A stretch of DNA of 64,000 nt from Acaryochloris sp. CCMEE 5410. GTDB lineage: Bacteria; Cyanobacteriota; Cyanobacteriia; Thermosynechococcales; Thermosynechococcaceae. Position numbers and translations under genes: made by a program. Location: NCBI RefSeq assembly GCF_000238775.2, contig NZ_AFEJ02000001.1, forward strand, positions 1,488,001 through 1,552,000, in the 5' to 3' direction. Below are positions 45,363-55,291 of the stretch, piece after piece; positions within the stretch are counted from its first letter, which is position 1; each line of letters opens with the position of its first letter. The notes below the pieces were generated by a model. It did no database searches, was not told the origin of the DNA, and was given only the letters and a program-made list of their open reading frames with translations.

Positions 45363-46169
45363 ATGAAAATTGCTAGCTGGAATGTAAATTCTATCCGAAC
45401 ACGCTTGGAGCATGTTTTGGACTGGTTGTATGCCCAATCGATAGATATTTTATGTCTGCAGGAAACGAAGGTTATTGATGAGGACTTCCCGAAAGCCTCT
45501 TTTGAAGAAGAAGGTTACCAAGTCTATGTTTCAGGGCAAAAAGCTTATAACGGCGTAGCTTTAATCAGTCGGACGACTCTTTCTGAGGTCAGTTCTGGGT
45601 TCACCCCCTTACTGGGTCCAGACTTGACTCAGCAGTATGACCAACAAAAACGGCTGATCACGGGGATCATTTCACCAGGGGTTCGCATTTTGAATCTTTA
45701 TGTTCCCAATGGCTCGGAAATAGACAGTGATAAATATGTCTACAAATTAGAGTGGCTGGAGCTATTACACCACTATGTTGAGAAGTTGCTATCTCAAGAT
45801 CCCCAGCATCTTCTCATCTGTGGTGATTTTAATATTGCTCTAGACGATCGAGATATGCATGATCCATCCAAGCGGGAGACCCATATTATGTCTACTGATC
45901 GGGAGCGACAGGCTTTGCAAAAGGTTCTGGCCCTTGGATTAGAAGATGTCTTCCGAAAGTTCAACTCTAAGTCCGAGCAGTTTAGCTGGTGGAATTATCG
46001 GGCAGGTTCTTTTCAACGGAATAAGGGTTGGCGGATTGACCATCATTATTTAACGCCGACGCTATATGAACAGGCAACGGCTTGCACAATTGATGCAGCC
46101 CCTCGTCGGTTACCCAAACCGAGCGATCATGCTCCTGTGGTGGTCGAGATCGATACTCAAAATTTATAG
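45363..46169 (+). CDS. xth: Exodeoxyribonuclease III
   Basis: The 268-residue protein is an EEP-fold AP endonuclease/3'-5' exonuclease. It has the start MKIASWNVNSIRTRLEH, LCLQETKV (metal Glu), NLYVPNG, GDFNIALDDRD (catalytic Asp/Asn), and the C-terminal WRIDHHYLT and PSDHAPVVVEI with catalytic Asp and His. It repairs abasic sites in DNA. ATG 45363 is favoured over 45300 because the family starts there. Confidence 0.95.
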   Translation: MKIASWNVNSIRTRLEHVLDWLYAQSIDILCLQETKVIDEDFPKASFEEEGYQVYVSGQKAYNGVALISRTTLSEVSSGFTPLLGPDLTQQYDQQKRLITGIISPGVRILNLYVPNGSEIDSDKYVYKLEWLELLHHYVEKLLSQDPQHLLICGDFNIALDDRDMHDPSKRETHIMSTDRERQALQKVLALGLEDVFRKFNSKSEQFSWWNYRAGSFQRNKGWRIDHHYLTPTLYEQATACTIDAAPRRLPKPSDHAPVVVEIDTQNL

Positions 46170-46172
46170 GCA

Positions 46173-47549
46173 CTAGGAAGACGCTTGAGGGCAAGGCAGC
46201 ATAATTTGTAGCCAGGCCCCACCGGTTTGGGGATGGTTACGAGCCCGAATGGTGCCTCCGTGGGCCAGGATGATTTGCTGTGCGATCGCAAGCCCCAAAC
46301 CACTTCCTCCCAAAGGAGCCACAGCGGAAGCTTGCTCCTGTTCTGAGAGGACAACAGAAGTAGCTTGAATAACATCTGACGTGCCTAGAGGTTGCAAACT
46401 CACTGCCTCAGGATTTCCCATCGGCACAGTCCCTCTCACTCTTGAGGGATCAGAACGATAGAAGCGCTTAAAAATATGAGGCAGAGACTCTACCGAAAAA
46501 CCTGACCCCGTATCAATAATATCGATACGTAGGCGTTGTCCCTGTTCACCCTCTTCAGCGGACTGAACGACTTCTACCTGGACAATAATGGGCTGATCCA
46601 CCGGACTGTACTTAATGGCATTGTCAATCAGATTCAGGAACACCCGATAAAGTCGATTTTTGTCGACGTTTAAAGTGCAATCTTCCACCCCTTGGTAAAA
46701 CAAAGATAGATTCCGCTGCTGAGCTAAAGGTTCCAAATTCAGCCAAGCCTTATGAATCAGACTGGGGACATTAACAGGTTGTAATTTCAGAGTTTGGGCT
46801 TGATTGAACGTAATTCGACTCAGTTCCAGTAAATCTTTCACCAAGTCGCTGAGGCGGGTGACCTCTTGCAATAAGCGATCAATATGGGAACGATGTTGCC
46901 AGCTAATGCGGGGCTCAAGGGTTTCCACCATGAGTCGAATGGACGTCAGGGGGGTTTTCAGTTCATGGGCTACATCTGAAGTCCAGCGATCTCGATCCTC
47001 AGCCAAATTCTTAGCTTCAGTTCGATCCTCAATAAACACACCTACATGACCTTCTGGTAAAGGAATACCATAAGCTCTAAGGGGCCACTCTTGAGCCCGC
47101 TCAGACAGATGCATGATCCACTCAATTTGATGCTCTTGCTGACCTGAGCGAACCTGACTAATTAATTGATCCAGCTCAATGGAACGCACAACTTCTAGGA
47201 GGAGGCGGTTGGGCCAAGCGTCCCAAGAACGACTTTGCAGTTTCAACAGATCGCAAGCTCGTTCGTTAATCCAATACAAATTGTCAGCACTATTGACCTG
47301 CAGATATCCAACCGGAGCTCGGCGCAGAATATCTTGCCATCCCAACAGCTCTTGTTCATTGAGCTGGAGTTGATCTTGAAGTTGCAGGGTAACCCGAGAT
47401 AATCGACTCAACGGAGACAGGGTCGGCCGATAGGGATCACTCGGCAGGGTACGAATGATTCGTTCCAGTTGGTGATTGAAATGACGAGCAGACCAAGCAA
47501 GCAGTCCCAGACCAAGGCCTAATCCTGCAAGGAACCATACTAATTGCAC
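46173..47549 (-). CDS. sphS: Sensor histidine kinase, SphS/PhoR-like
   Basis: The 458-residue protein has an N-terminal membrane helix (LVWFLAGLGLGLGLLAWS), a PAS-like region at about 70-180, a DHp domain with HELKTPLTS (His about 195), and an HATPase domain (NLIDNAIKYSP, DTGSGFS, GGSGLGLAIAQQI). Its N-terminal half resembles cyanobacterial SphS, the sensor of phosphate limitation. An insert of some 45 residues lies before the G2 box. The response regulator gene is 43 bases upstream, so they form an operon. The phosphate role is inferred from family and pairing. It is convergent with xth, three bases apart. Confidence 0.85.
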   Translation of the reverse strand: MQLVWFLAGLGLGLGLLAWSARHFNHQLERIIRTLPSDPYRPTLSPLSRLSRVTLQLQDQLQLNEQELLGWQDILRRAPVGYLQVNSADNLYWINERACDLLKLQSRSWDAWPNRLLLEVVRSIELDQLISQVRSGQQEHQIEWIMHLSERAQEWPLRAYGIPLPEGHVGVFIEDRTEAKNLAEDRDRWTSDVAHELKTPLTSIRLMVETLEPRISWQHRSHIDRLLQEVTRLSDLVKDLLELSRITFNQAQTLKLQPVNVPSLIHKAWLNLEPLAQQRNLSLFYQGVEDCTLNVDKNRLYRVFLNLIDNAIKYSPVDQPIIVQVEVVQSAEEGEQGQRLRIDIIDTGSGFSVESLPHIFKRFYRSDPSRVRGTVPMGNPEAVSLQPLGTSDVIQATSVVLSEQEQASAVAPLGGSGLGLAIAQQIILAHGGTIRARNHPQTGGAWLQIMLPCPQASS

Positions 47550-47592
47550 AAGACTCTCCGTTATTTAAGCTTGAGATGCCTTCCAACCGCTC

Positions 47593-48300
47593 TTATCCAA
47601 ATCGATAACCAAATCCTCTAATGGTGACCAAGTAATCGGGATTACTTGGGTCAAGTTCTATTTTTTCCCGTAGCCAACGAATATGTACATCGACCGTTTT
47701 GCTATCGCCAATATAGTCTGGCCCCCAAATCTTTTCGAGAATCTGCTCCCTTGGCCACACTCGTCGGGGATAGCTCATAAATAATTCTAAAATCCTGAAT
47801 TCTTTAGGCGATAGATTGACTTCTTCATCCCGCACCATGACCCGACATTCATCAGGATGCAAACTGATCTCACGACAGGTCAGCAGAGTGCCTTGAGGGT
47901 CAGTATTATTCAGCCGCTGTCGTCTTAAGAGAGCCCGACAGCGAGCGATCAGTTCCCGCATGCCAAAGGGCTTCGTGAGATAGTCGTCAGCACCCACTTC
48001 GAGACCGACAACCCGGTCAGCTTCCGTATCCTTGGCACTCAACATCAGAACTGGAACCGTTGATCCTTCACGGCGAATAAACCGGCACAGATCAATGCCA
48101 TTAATGCCGGGCAGCATAATATCTAAAATAATCAGATCCAGAGTGGATGCCTGTTGCGATCTCGACTTAAAAAGCTGAATGACATCCAGGGCTGTTTGGC
48201 CATCCGCAGCCGTGATTACCCGATATCCCTCACTTTGTAGTGCGGGAGCAATCGTTTCCCGAATATTTTCTTCATCTTCCACTAACAGAATCTGCCCCAT
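47593..48300 (-). CDS. sphR: Response regulator, SphR/PhoB-like
   Basis: The product from ATG 48300 has 235 residues. It has a receiver domain with acidic pocket VEDEEN, phosphorylation Asp near 60 (LIILDIMLPG), the SAKDT Ser and the DYLTKPFG Lys. The winged-helix effector domain (SPKEFRILELFMSYP; VDVHIRWLREKIE; IRGFGYRF) is of the OmpR/PhoB type. It is the first gene of the two-gene operon with the kinase. In cyanobacteria SphR activates phosphate-uptake genes; this is inferred. The ATG at 48300 (MGQILLVEDEE) fits the family better than 48351. Confidence 0.87.
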   Translation of the reverse strand: MGQILLVEDEENIRETIAPALQSEGYRVITAADGQTALDVIQLFKSRSQQASTLDLIILDIMLPGINGIDLCRFIRREGSTVPVLMLSAKDTEADRVVGLEVGADDYLTKPFGMRELIARCRALLRRQRLNNTDPQGTLLTCREISLHPDECRVMVRDEEVNLSPKEFRILELFMSYPRRVWPREQILEKIWGPDYIGDSKTVDVHIRWLREKIELDPSNPDYLVTIRGFGYRFG

Positions 48301-48468
48301 TGTGGTCGGAAGTTGCTCAAACGAACGCGCATTCGGGTCAGCAGATAGCATACAAAATTTTACTTAAACGGCCATAGGCCGATTCTAACATTGAATCTTC
48401 GGGGAACCGTTGACCTGAAAGGGGTTTAACCGAAGCATAACCTAAATATTATCGATTTACTGGGGGAA

Positions 48469-49491
48469 TTAATGAATCGGCCTTGATTTTGCCGCACCTT
48501 TGCTGACCGTTGCCAAATATAGCCCCGTTAAGATGATAAAGAAGGCAACCCAATTCAATACGTTGAGTTGCTCTCCAAACACTTTCCAAGCTAGGAGAGC
48601 CGTAATTAAGGGTTCCATCAACATAAAAACAGAGACAAAGCCCGACGTAAATTGCTTGAGGCAGTAAGCTAGCAGGCCTTGCCCTAATCCTTGGCTAACC
48701 ACGCCTAAGGCAATAACCGCTAGCCAAACCGTTGTAGAAGTTGGAAATAGCTGATTCCCTCCCATCAACACAATCGGAATCGTCAACAGTCCAGTCACCA
48801 AACAGGAGGACAGCATGATGGTTGTGGTGGTAAAACGCGTCCGCAGTTTTTCAATGACCAAAAAATTGGCAGCGTAGAAAACGGCGGATAACAAAGCCGT
48901 CCCATCCCCTACCAGACCACTCGGACCGACCTGGAAATCACCGACGCCAATAATTAACACTCCAGTAATCGCTAAGCTCATCCCCATCAGGAATTGACGA
49001 TTGAATCGATGTCCTAAAAACAACCACCCCCCTAGGGTTGCGAACAAAGGCGTCATGTTGTGGAGGAGATTAGAATTCGCCACACTAGTTTGGGTGAGGG
49101 ACCAAGCCCAAGACCCAGCCCGACCGTAAATCAGGATGCCCAAACACCCAAACCAGAGTAAATCACGAATTTGAATCGGTTGGGATGTCTGATCGGTTTC
49201 TGCAGGAGGTTGGCGAAACTGTTGGAAGCCGCTCCACAGTCCTAACGCCAAAGACGCAATCCAAAAGCGGTTAAAAATGGTCGCGCTGGCCGTTAGCTCT
49301 TCTTCACTTAACCGGGTAAATATTGCTGAACACGACAAAATACAGACAGCAGCAAGCAGAGCAGCAAAAGGCAACATAGATGCAGGCTGCGATGCAGGTT
49401 GTTCGTAAAGAGCTTCTAGAGCTTGTGGATCAGCAGGTCGCTCTAAGGTTTCAAGAATCTGCGGAGGCCGCTCTAGGTCTTTGGTAATCAT
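48469..49491 (-). CDS. EamA/DMT-family transporter
   Basis: The 340-residue protein has ten predicted membrane helices in two EamA repeats. The first repeat contains ATIFNRFWIASLALGLW and the NLLHNMTPLFATLGGWLFLG region; the second contains LMEPLITALLAWKVFGEQL and the C-terminal ILTGLYLATVSKG. The N-terminal 45 residues are hydrophilic, which is longer than usual. Such proteins export metabolites; the substrate is unknown. It is monocistronic. Confidence 0.85.
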   Translation of the reverse strand: MITKDLERPPQILETLERPADPQALEALYEQPASQPASMLPFAALLAAVCILSCSAIFTRLSEEELTASATIFNRFWIASLALGLWSGFQQFRQPPAETDQTSQPIQIRDLLWFGCLGILIYGRAGSWAWSLTQTSVANSNLLHNMTPLFATLGGWLFLGHRFNRQFLMGMSLAITGVLIIGVGDFQVGPSGLVGDGTALLSAVFYAANFLVIEKLRTRFTTTTIMLSSCLVTGLLTIPIVLMGGNQLFPTSTTVWLAVIALGVVSQGLGQGLLAYCLKQFTSGFVSVFMLMEPLITALLAWKVFGEQLNVLNWVAFFIILTGLYLATVSKGAAKSRPIH

Positions 49492-49622
49492 TATTGAGTC
49501 AGTAGTGAAGAATGGGCTGTCGCGAGGTTAATGATCCCCATTATTATGTAATGTTACGAGACCCTTGAACAAAATATATATTGTGTAATTTTTTGATACA
49601 ATTCTCGCGCAATGCGGTGTTT

Positions 49623-50813
49623 TTATGGTGACAGCATTAAAAAGAATTGAATAACGACCGCATTAGCAATATCCATACAGCAAGCTCCCAATAAAGGAAT
49701 GACCAGCAAGGCTTTGGGAGAAGGCCCATAGCGCTGGGTAATCGTGGTCATATTTGCCATTCCCACAGGCATGGCTCCAAGAACCATTCCCGTAAAACCA
49801 GCACAGATCACGCTGGCATCATAATCACGACCTGCAGCCCAAAACACCACAAAATAGGCAAAAAGCCCGGCACAAAGGGTTTGGACGCCCAGAATGATCA
49901 GCAAGGGACCAGCCGTTTGCATCCATGACAAGATTTGCAAGTTCATCAAACTCATGACCAGGAAAAGCTGAAGGCTAACGTCATTCCAAAAGGACAGGGC
50001 TGAATCGTTGATCGAAATATTTCCCCAATCTAGGAGATTGATCAGGAGAATAGCCACCAGCATGATGGGCAGAAATCGGGGCAAGACAATGCCCCAATCC
50101 AGCGTGAACAGATGTATTCCCAGTCCCACACTTAGGGATGTCGCAATTAACAATACAATCCCAAACATGCCTTCCAAACTCGTTGGCATCGTTACTGGGC
50201 TTTCCGCCACAGCATCAGAGGGAAGAGATAGGGACTCCAGCTCAAACCGGCGAATCAAATGCTGACTAATGGGTCCCGCTAAAACCCCTCCCACAATCAA
50301 CCCTAAGGTGGCAGCTGCGAGGCTAAATTCCAATGCACCAGCCCACCCTTGGGCCTCAAGCAATGTTCCCCAGGTGATCGCTGTACCATGACCGCCCACA
50401 AAGGCAATCGTCCCTCCAAGCAGTCCAAAGATAGGAGGGCAACCGACTAAGCAGGCTACCCCGATCCCGACTGCGTTTTGCAGGAATAAAAAGGCAATCA
50501 TCACCCCAATCACAGCAGCAAGGGTTTTTCCCCCTTCTTTCAGCTGCTTAAAGCGAGCGGCTAGGCCAATCGTACTAAAGAAGATCAAAAGCAGATTGTC
50601 GCGCAAGCTCAGATCAAACTGTAAATGCCAAGGTGTGAAGAGGTTGACATAGGCCACTAGGCCACAGCCAATCAGCCCCCCCGAAACGGCAGCAGGAATA
50701 TTCAGGGTTCTGAGGAGAGGGAGGGTGCGGGTCAAAAGGATGCCAATCCCAAGAATAAAAATGCTGACCAGTAGAAAGGTTAAACAGTCAATGTCAACAA
50801 CGGTCTCAATCAT
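49623..50813 (-). CDS. gltS: Sodium/glutamate symporter, GltS type
   Basis: The 396-residue protein has about ten membrane helices and the ESS (GltS) family segments GGLIGCGLVAYVNLF, GGTIAFVGGHGTAITWG (pore loop 1) and the GMVLGAMPVGMANMTTI pore loop 2. It should import glutamate with sodium. ATG 50813 overlaps the rlmD stop by ATGA, which decides this start over the ATG at 50843 and couples the genes translationally. The functional link between glutamate uptake and a rRNA methyltransferase is not obvious. Confidence 0.85.
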   Translation of the reverse strand: MIETVVDIDCLTFLLVSIFILGIGILLTRTLPLLRTLNIPAAVSGGLIGCGLVAYVNLFTPWHLQFDLSLRDNLLLIFFSTIGLAARFKQLKEGGKTLAAVIGVMIAFLFLQNAVGIGVACLVGCPPIFGLLGGTIAFVGGHGTAITWGTLLEAQGWAGALEFSLAAATLGLIVGGVLAGPISQHLIRRFELESLSLPSDAVAESPVTMPTSLEGMFGIVLLIATSLSVGLGIHLFTLDWGIVLPRFLPIMLVAILLINLLDWGNISINDSALSFWNDVSLQLFLVMSLMNLQILSWMQTAGPLLIILGVQTLCAGLFAYFVVFWAAGRDYDASVICAGFTGMVLGAMPVGMANMTTITQRYGPSPKALLVIPLLGACCMDIANAVVIQFFLMLSP

Positions 50814-52264
50814 GAAGGCCGCCGATTGAGAAACACAACACATTCCACATGGGACGTTTGAGGAAAGAAGTCAACGGGCTGGACTCGACTCAAGTCATAT
50901 TGTCCTGATTGACACAGCAAATTCAAATCCCGAGCAAGGGTCGCGGAATGGCAACTAACATAGACGATTCGCGCAGGCCTGAGAGCCAGGAGTTGTTCAA
51001 TCACACTTTGGTGGCAGCCTTTACGAGGCGGATCTAACAGCACCAGATCCGGAACAAAAGACAGCTCCCTTAAACACGCTTTGGCCGTCCCAGCAGCAAA
51101 CGTTACGTTGCTAATTTGATTAAGGGTGGCATTGGTCTGGGCTTGGTCTACGGCTGCGGCCTGCAATTCAATCCCAATAATCTCTTTAACTCGCTGAGCC
51201 AGGGGAAGCGTAAGAGTACCAATCCCGCAGTACAGATCAACGACCTGTTCGCTGCCCGTGAGCTGAAGGTGATCGAAAAGGGTATTGAGCAGGACTTCCG
51301 CTTGTTCAGTATGCACCTGAAAAAAGGTATCAGGACGGAGCTGAAAAGTTAGCCCTGCAAAGGTTTCTTGCAAATAGTGACGACCGGCAATGCAAGTGCT
51401 GTCATGGCCAAAGATACGATTGGTGCGATGGGGATTGAAGTTCAGACTAATTCCCACCAGTTGGGGATAGCGCTCCAGCCACTCCTGCACTTGAGTATCT
51501 AGGTCGGCTAAGTCAGATAACGCTTGGTTCGGTTTGGCATTAATAATCAACGTCATTAAGATTTCTCCCGTCCGTCGACCGATGCGGATCGAGAGGTGGC
51601 GAATCAGACCCTGATGATTTTGTTCGTTATAGATGGGCCAATCTTGTTTTTGAATATCTTCTTTAATTTCCGCTAAAAAAGGATTGAACTGAGGATCCTG
51701 AACGGGGCATTGATTGAGATTAATGAGCTTGTGGCTTCCTTTGCGGTAATACCCTGCCTGTACTCGGTTGGTGTTTGGGCTTAACACAATGGGATAGGTT
51801 ACCTTATTGCGGTACTCAATCGGAGATGGAGCAGCCAGCACTGGCTCGACGACTGGGGACTGGAATTTACCGATTCGCTCTAGAGCTTGAATCACATGAT
51901 TCTGCTTGGCAATCAACTGATAGGCGTAGTCTACCTGCTGCCACTGGCACCCCCCACACTTATCAGCCACAATGCATTGCGGCCGCACCCGGTGGTGTGA
52001 GGCCTGCTTTATCCTTTGAAGCTGACCGTGGGCATATCTGGGTTTAACCCGAATCAACCGAACAGTGATGTGATCGCCAGGTACGGTGTTGGGGACAAAA
52101 ACAACCAGATTTTGGTCTCCCCATCGACCCACTCCATCTCCAGTCGGACTGAGATCTGTAATCTCTAGATCAACTAGGCTACCTTGTTGCCAATGGCTTT
52201 CTGGTCGTTGTTGTTCCTGGGCATTTTGAAGGTTATCCACTGGCATAAATTGATGCACTAACAA
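50810..52264 (-). CDS. rlmD: 23S rRNA (uracil-5-)-methyltransferase, RumA/RlmD type
   Basis: The 484-residue protein has an N-terminal TRAM domain (SLVDLEITDLSPTGDGVGR and VVFVPNTVPGDHITVRLI), an Fe-S cluster region with C-x5-C-x2-C (CIVADKCGGC near 97-106) and a later Cys in NQCPVQDP. The SAM-binding domain carries DLYCGIGTLTLPLA and LLDPPRKGC, followed by the catalytic YVSCHSATLARDL. It methylates U at C5 in 23S rRNA. Overlap with gltS downstream is noted there. Confidence 0.92.
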   Translation of the reverse strand: MLVHQFMPVDNLQNAQEQQRPESHWQQGSLVDLEITDLSPTGDGVGRWGDQNLVVFVPNTVPGDHITVRLIRVKPRYAHGQLQRIKQASHHRVRPQCIVADKCGGCQWQQVDYAYQLIAKQNHVIQALERIGKFQSPVVEPVLAAPSPIEYRNKVTYPIVLSPNTNRVQAGYYRKGSHKLINLNQCPVQDPQFNPFLAEIKEDIQKQDWPIYNEQNHQGLIRHLSIRIGRRTGEILMTLIINAKPNQALSDLADLDTQVQEWLERYPQLVGISLNFNPHRTNRIFGHDSTCIAGRHYLQETFAGLTFQLRPDTFFQVHTEQAEVLLNTLFDHLQLTGSEQVVDLYCGIGTLTLPLAQRVKEIIGIELQAAAVDQAQTNATLNQISNVTFAAGTAKACLRELSFVPDLVLLDPPRKGCHQSVIEQLLALRPARIVYVSCHSATLARDLNLLCQSGQYDLSRVQPVDFFPQTSHVECVVFLNRRPS

Positions 52265-52727
52265 TTGGCATAAATAAGACGGTGGCTGTCTTAAGCTGAG
52301 GCTCTAAATGGGCCAAGGCTGATTAACACTGCCATAGCTATATGGGCAAAACAGTGATAGCTCCGTTAATTCAAGCTTTTTATCGTATACGAATATCTGG
52401 CTAATTACCTTTTTTCCCCCACTAACATTTATAAATGTCTCCCCGAACAGTGACTTTAAGGGGCATTAAGTACCGTTTATTTGCTGAACTTATTCCCTTG
52501 ACGAACAAATAAGTTGCTCTATCTTTTTTAGAGCTGCAAATAAATTTATTTATGCAAACAATATTAAGATTCGGAGAATAGCAGATCCTTAACCCCTTAC
52601 TATTTTCTTATTCCCAAATGTGAACCGCATTGTTGCTTGTGTAAAAAGATAAAGCAATAGATCGGTTCACCCTAGAGTGCAAGTTCAAGGGATGCGTTAA
52701 TCGATACAACAATTGAGGAAGAAGGTA
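52265..52727 (+). other. Intergenic region with short palindromes
   Basis: About 460 bases without a supported gene. It contains the perfect palindromes TCGTATACGA (52383-52392) and ACATTTATAAATGT (52425-52438), both possible operators or accidents of AT-rich DNA. It holds the promoter of the lipoprotein gene. Confidence 0.4.
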
Positions 52728-53126
52728 ATGAACCTGCACTCTATGATGAATAGATTTTCTGCACAAATTCTGATGATTGGTGTGGTCATATTACTCATGG
52801 CCTGCGGGGGAGGTAACGCTTCACCCCAATCGGTTGTTGAGGAATTTATCAAAGCTGGGGCAGATGGCAAGTTCGATGAACTAAAGCCTCTATGTGCAAA
52901 AGCAGCCCCTGAGGAGTTATGTAATCCTAATGCAGATGACCGAGCAGAATTTGTCTCAATTATGAAAACGGTCAAAATTGTTGGCGAACCTAAGGTTGAG
53001 GGAAATCAGGCTCTAGTTAAGATCGCTATTTCATCTGGAGGTGAAACAGCCGAAGCGAACCTTCCTCTCGTGAAACAGGGAGATACATGGCTACTGAGTG
53101 GCGAACCTGAAAGAGTGGAGTCGTAA
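52728..53126 (+). CDS. Small lipoprotein with DUF4878-like domain
   Basis: About 132 residues. A signal peptide ends at the lipobox LLMAC, so the mature protein is lipid-anchored. The soluble part (SPQSVVEEFIKAGADGKFDEL, then two Cys, then QALVKIAISSGGETAEANLPL and GDTWLLSG) looks like the NTF2-like DUF4878 fold. GAGGAAGAAGG precedes ATG 52728, which is preferred to the TTG at 52713. The ligand or partner is unknown. Confidence 0.75.
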   Translation: MNLHSMMNRFSAQILMIGVVILLMACGGGNASPQSVVEEFIKAGADGKFDELKPLCAKAAPEELCNPNADDRAEFVSIMKTVKIVGEPKVEGNQALVKIAISSGGETAEANLPLVKQGDTWLLSGEPERVES

Positions 53127-53293
53127 ACCAATAGGGTGAACTTGGAATAGCTCAAAGTGACGACTAATCTGTATGGATTAGGTCAAATGCCTTTAAACGA
53201 TTCACATCCCATCAGGATGTGTTCAGAAGAGAGCCATTTGCTACGTTTACTTCGCTTTGAAGATGCGATCGCATCTTCAAAACACAAAACCAG

Positions 53294-54355
53294 GGCACTG
53301 GTCTGTTAGCAGGATCTAGCTATAATGCTTCCGACGCAACCTAATGTAGATCAATGGAATGCCCATATTGTCTAAGCGAGAAGATCCTAAAGCGCGGCTT
53401 TGATAGCCTGCAAGATGGGACATTAGTCCAGCGATATCAGTGTAAGGATTGCAATCGGCGTTTCAACGAACGCACGGGTACCCCAATGGCTCGCTTACGC
53501 ACCGCTAGTTCAGTAGTGAGCTATGCCATCAAAGCTCGCACCGAAGGGATGGGTATTCGTGCTGCAGGTCGAACTTTCGGTAAATCTCATACCACCATTA
53601 TGCGTTGGGAAAAACGCCTAGCAGACCAAGCACAGAACTGGTCACCTCCCGCACCAGCAGCCTCTGATGTGACGGTAGAAGGGGATGAAGTTTACACGCG
53701 TGTAGGCAAAAATCTTCCCCCCAGCCAATCCCAGGGCTGGACCATCCATTTCCTTGAACGCGAAAGCCGCTATTGGTTGACAGCACAAGCTGGCCTCAAG
53801 GATGCACAACTTTTGCAAATGGCGTTTACTCAGCTTGGGAGTGGGTCAAAGCCTGTGATGGGATTCGATGGTTTACCGATGGTGAGAGGCGTTATGGACA
53901 AGAACTTTGGAAGCTCGCCAATGTCTATCTCAATGGTGAGGAGTGTCATCCTGACTATGGGCATCGCAAGGTTGGCGAGAGGGTTAGAAGTCGCGATGAA
54001 AGTTAAAGGGTCTCAGGGAATCGGCGAGTAGAGTGGGTGAAAGCAGAGCATCCCTTTACCGCTATCAGTCTAGGGTCTGAGGTCCATGCCAATCATAATG
54101 AGGCTCACAATGCTGCCTTGAGGAGACGATGTAGTGCTTATCGAAGACGGCAGAATCTCTACGCTAAGAAGCGGTCGGGGTTACAGCGAGTGCTAGATGT
54201 ACAACGCCTGATCATAACTGGGTTAGACCCCATTGGGGCTCAGTAAGCAGACCACACCAGCAATGGAGATGGGATTTTGTTCTCGTCCGTTGAGCACACT
54301 AGAACTCCTCACCAATAAAGGGTTTAGGTATGTGCCCTGTTAGTAGACCAGTGCC
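53294..54355 (+). mobile_element. Decayed IS1-like element with inverted ends
   Basis: The left end GGCACTGGTCTGTTAGCAGG and the right end (reverse complement GGCACTGGTCTACTAACAGG) share the first 11 bases and most of the next nine. They enclose the broken IS1-like transposase, 1062 bases in total. No target duplication was found. A solo end of the same family lies at 19721-19757. Confidence 0.8.
53354..54246 (+). pseudogene. IS1-like transposase, frameshifted
   Basis: The first frame has a zinc-binding start (CPYCLSEKILKRGF, then CKDCNRRF), a helix-turn-helix (GIRAAGRTFGKSHTTIMRWE) and the first catalytic Asp (VEGDEVYTRVGKNLPPSQSQ). It then loses frame near 53850: IRWFTDGERRYGQELW with the second Asp lies in the next frame. 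The C-terminal part with EVHANHNEAHNAALRRR and the final Glu region lies in a third frame. At least two frameshifts, so inactive. It is a paralogue of the intact transposase at 61276. Confidence 0.85.
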
Positions 54356-55291
54356 TTACGCGAAGTCTCGGCCCTACACAAATTGATAAATTGATTGAGC
54401 CTCAGATAATCTATAAAACCTAATTTTCTATCCACCGATCTAAAGCAGGATAGATATATTTTGTTGTCATTTCTTCCAAAAAAAAAGATTTAATAGTCTC
54501 AGCATCGCCTAAATATTTCCAAGGGAAAAATCTGAGATTCTTTCTTTTTCACTAATTCTCAAAGTAAGCATACGCCTATTTAAATATTTACAGTGCATCT
54601 AAATTGGCTATAACAGGCACAAAAAGCATCTAACTTTAGCTATAGATTAAATTACTAAAGCAAAATAATTTACAGCTTATTCATTAGTGGAATAAAGTAT
54701 ATTCGAAGCATTCCGTTCATCAATCTTTTTCCTCACTACCAGCCAGTCAATATTCCGGACTCTAGCTTCTATAATTTCAGATCATTTACCCATTCTGAGT
54801 CACTTCTATGAAATACAATAGACAAAAACGGAAGTCCGTCGATGGGCAATTCTTGACTAAAATTACTATTGTCTATCTTTGTATCTTTTCTTCTCCATTT
54901 ATTATTTCTCAGTTTGCTCCTCAAACCCAGATCACTCACTCTCCTACTGAAAACTCTCGCAAAGGATCAGAACATCGAGCAATCTCCCTCTCTACCCAAT
55001 CTATCTCCCACCGTGATGGGAAAGACTGTTCAAACTAACAGAAGTTACGGTTTTTTTGAGTTGCGATCGCATCCACAATACTAAGAGTGCAATCTTAAAA
55101 AAATTTCCACTCCAACGTTAGTCTCATCAAGAATTTAAGACATTATTTCAGGTGAGGAGTTAATCTCACATACCCTAAATCCATCAGTCTTGAACAGGTG
55201 TCAAGATATCTTCAACCAATGCTAAATAGGGTTATTTTCAGTCTTACGGGGGTATCCAGCTTAGCTGGACACCTCAGATATACTGCGGACG
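54356..55291 (+). other. AT-rich region between two insertion sequences
   Basis: About 930 bases of AT-rich DNA separate the IS1-like and IS630-like remnants. A frame at 54808-55038 (76 residues, with one hydrophobic stretch TKITIVYLCIFSSPFIIS) could be a small secreted or anchored protein, but its Ser/Gln-rich tail resembles a relic, so it is not called. The inverted repeat TCCAGCTTAGCTGGA lies near 55253-55267. Nothing else was recognised. Confidence 0.4.

Noticed and set aside
54808-55038. Possible small exported protein of 76 residues
   Set aside because: One hydrophobic stretch but Ser/Gln-rich low-information remainder, no ribosome binding site, located between two decayed transposons.
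55253-55268. Palindrome TCCAGCTTAGCTGGA as an IS end or operator
   Set aside because: Too short and isolated to assign; it lies outside the estimated IS630-like boundary.
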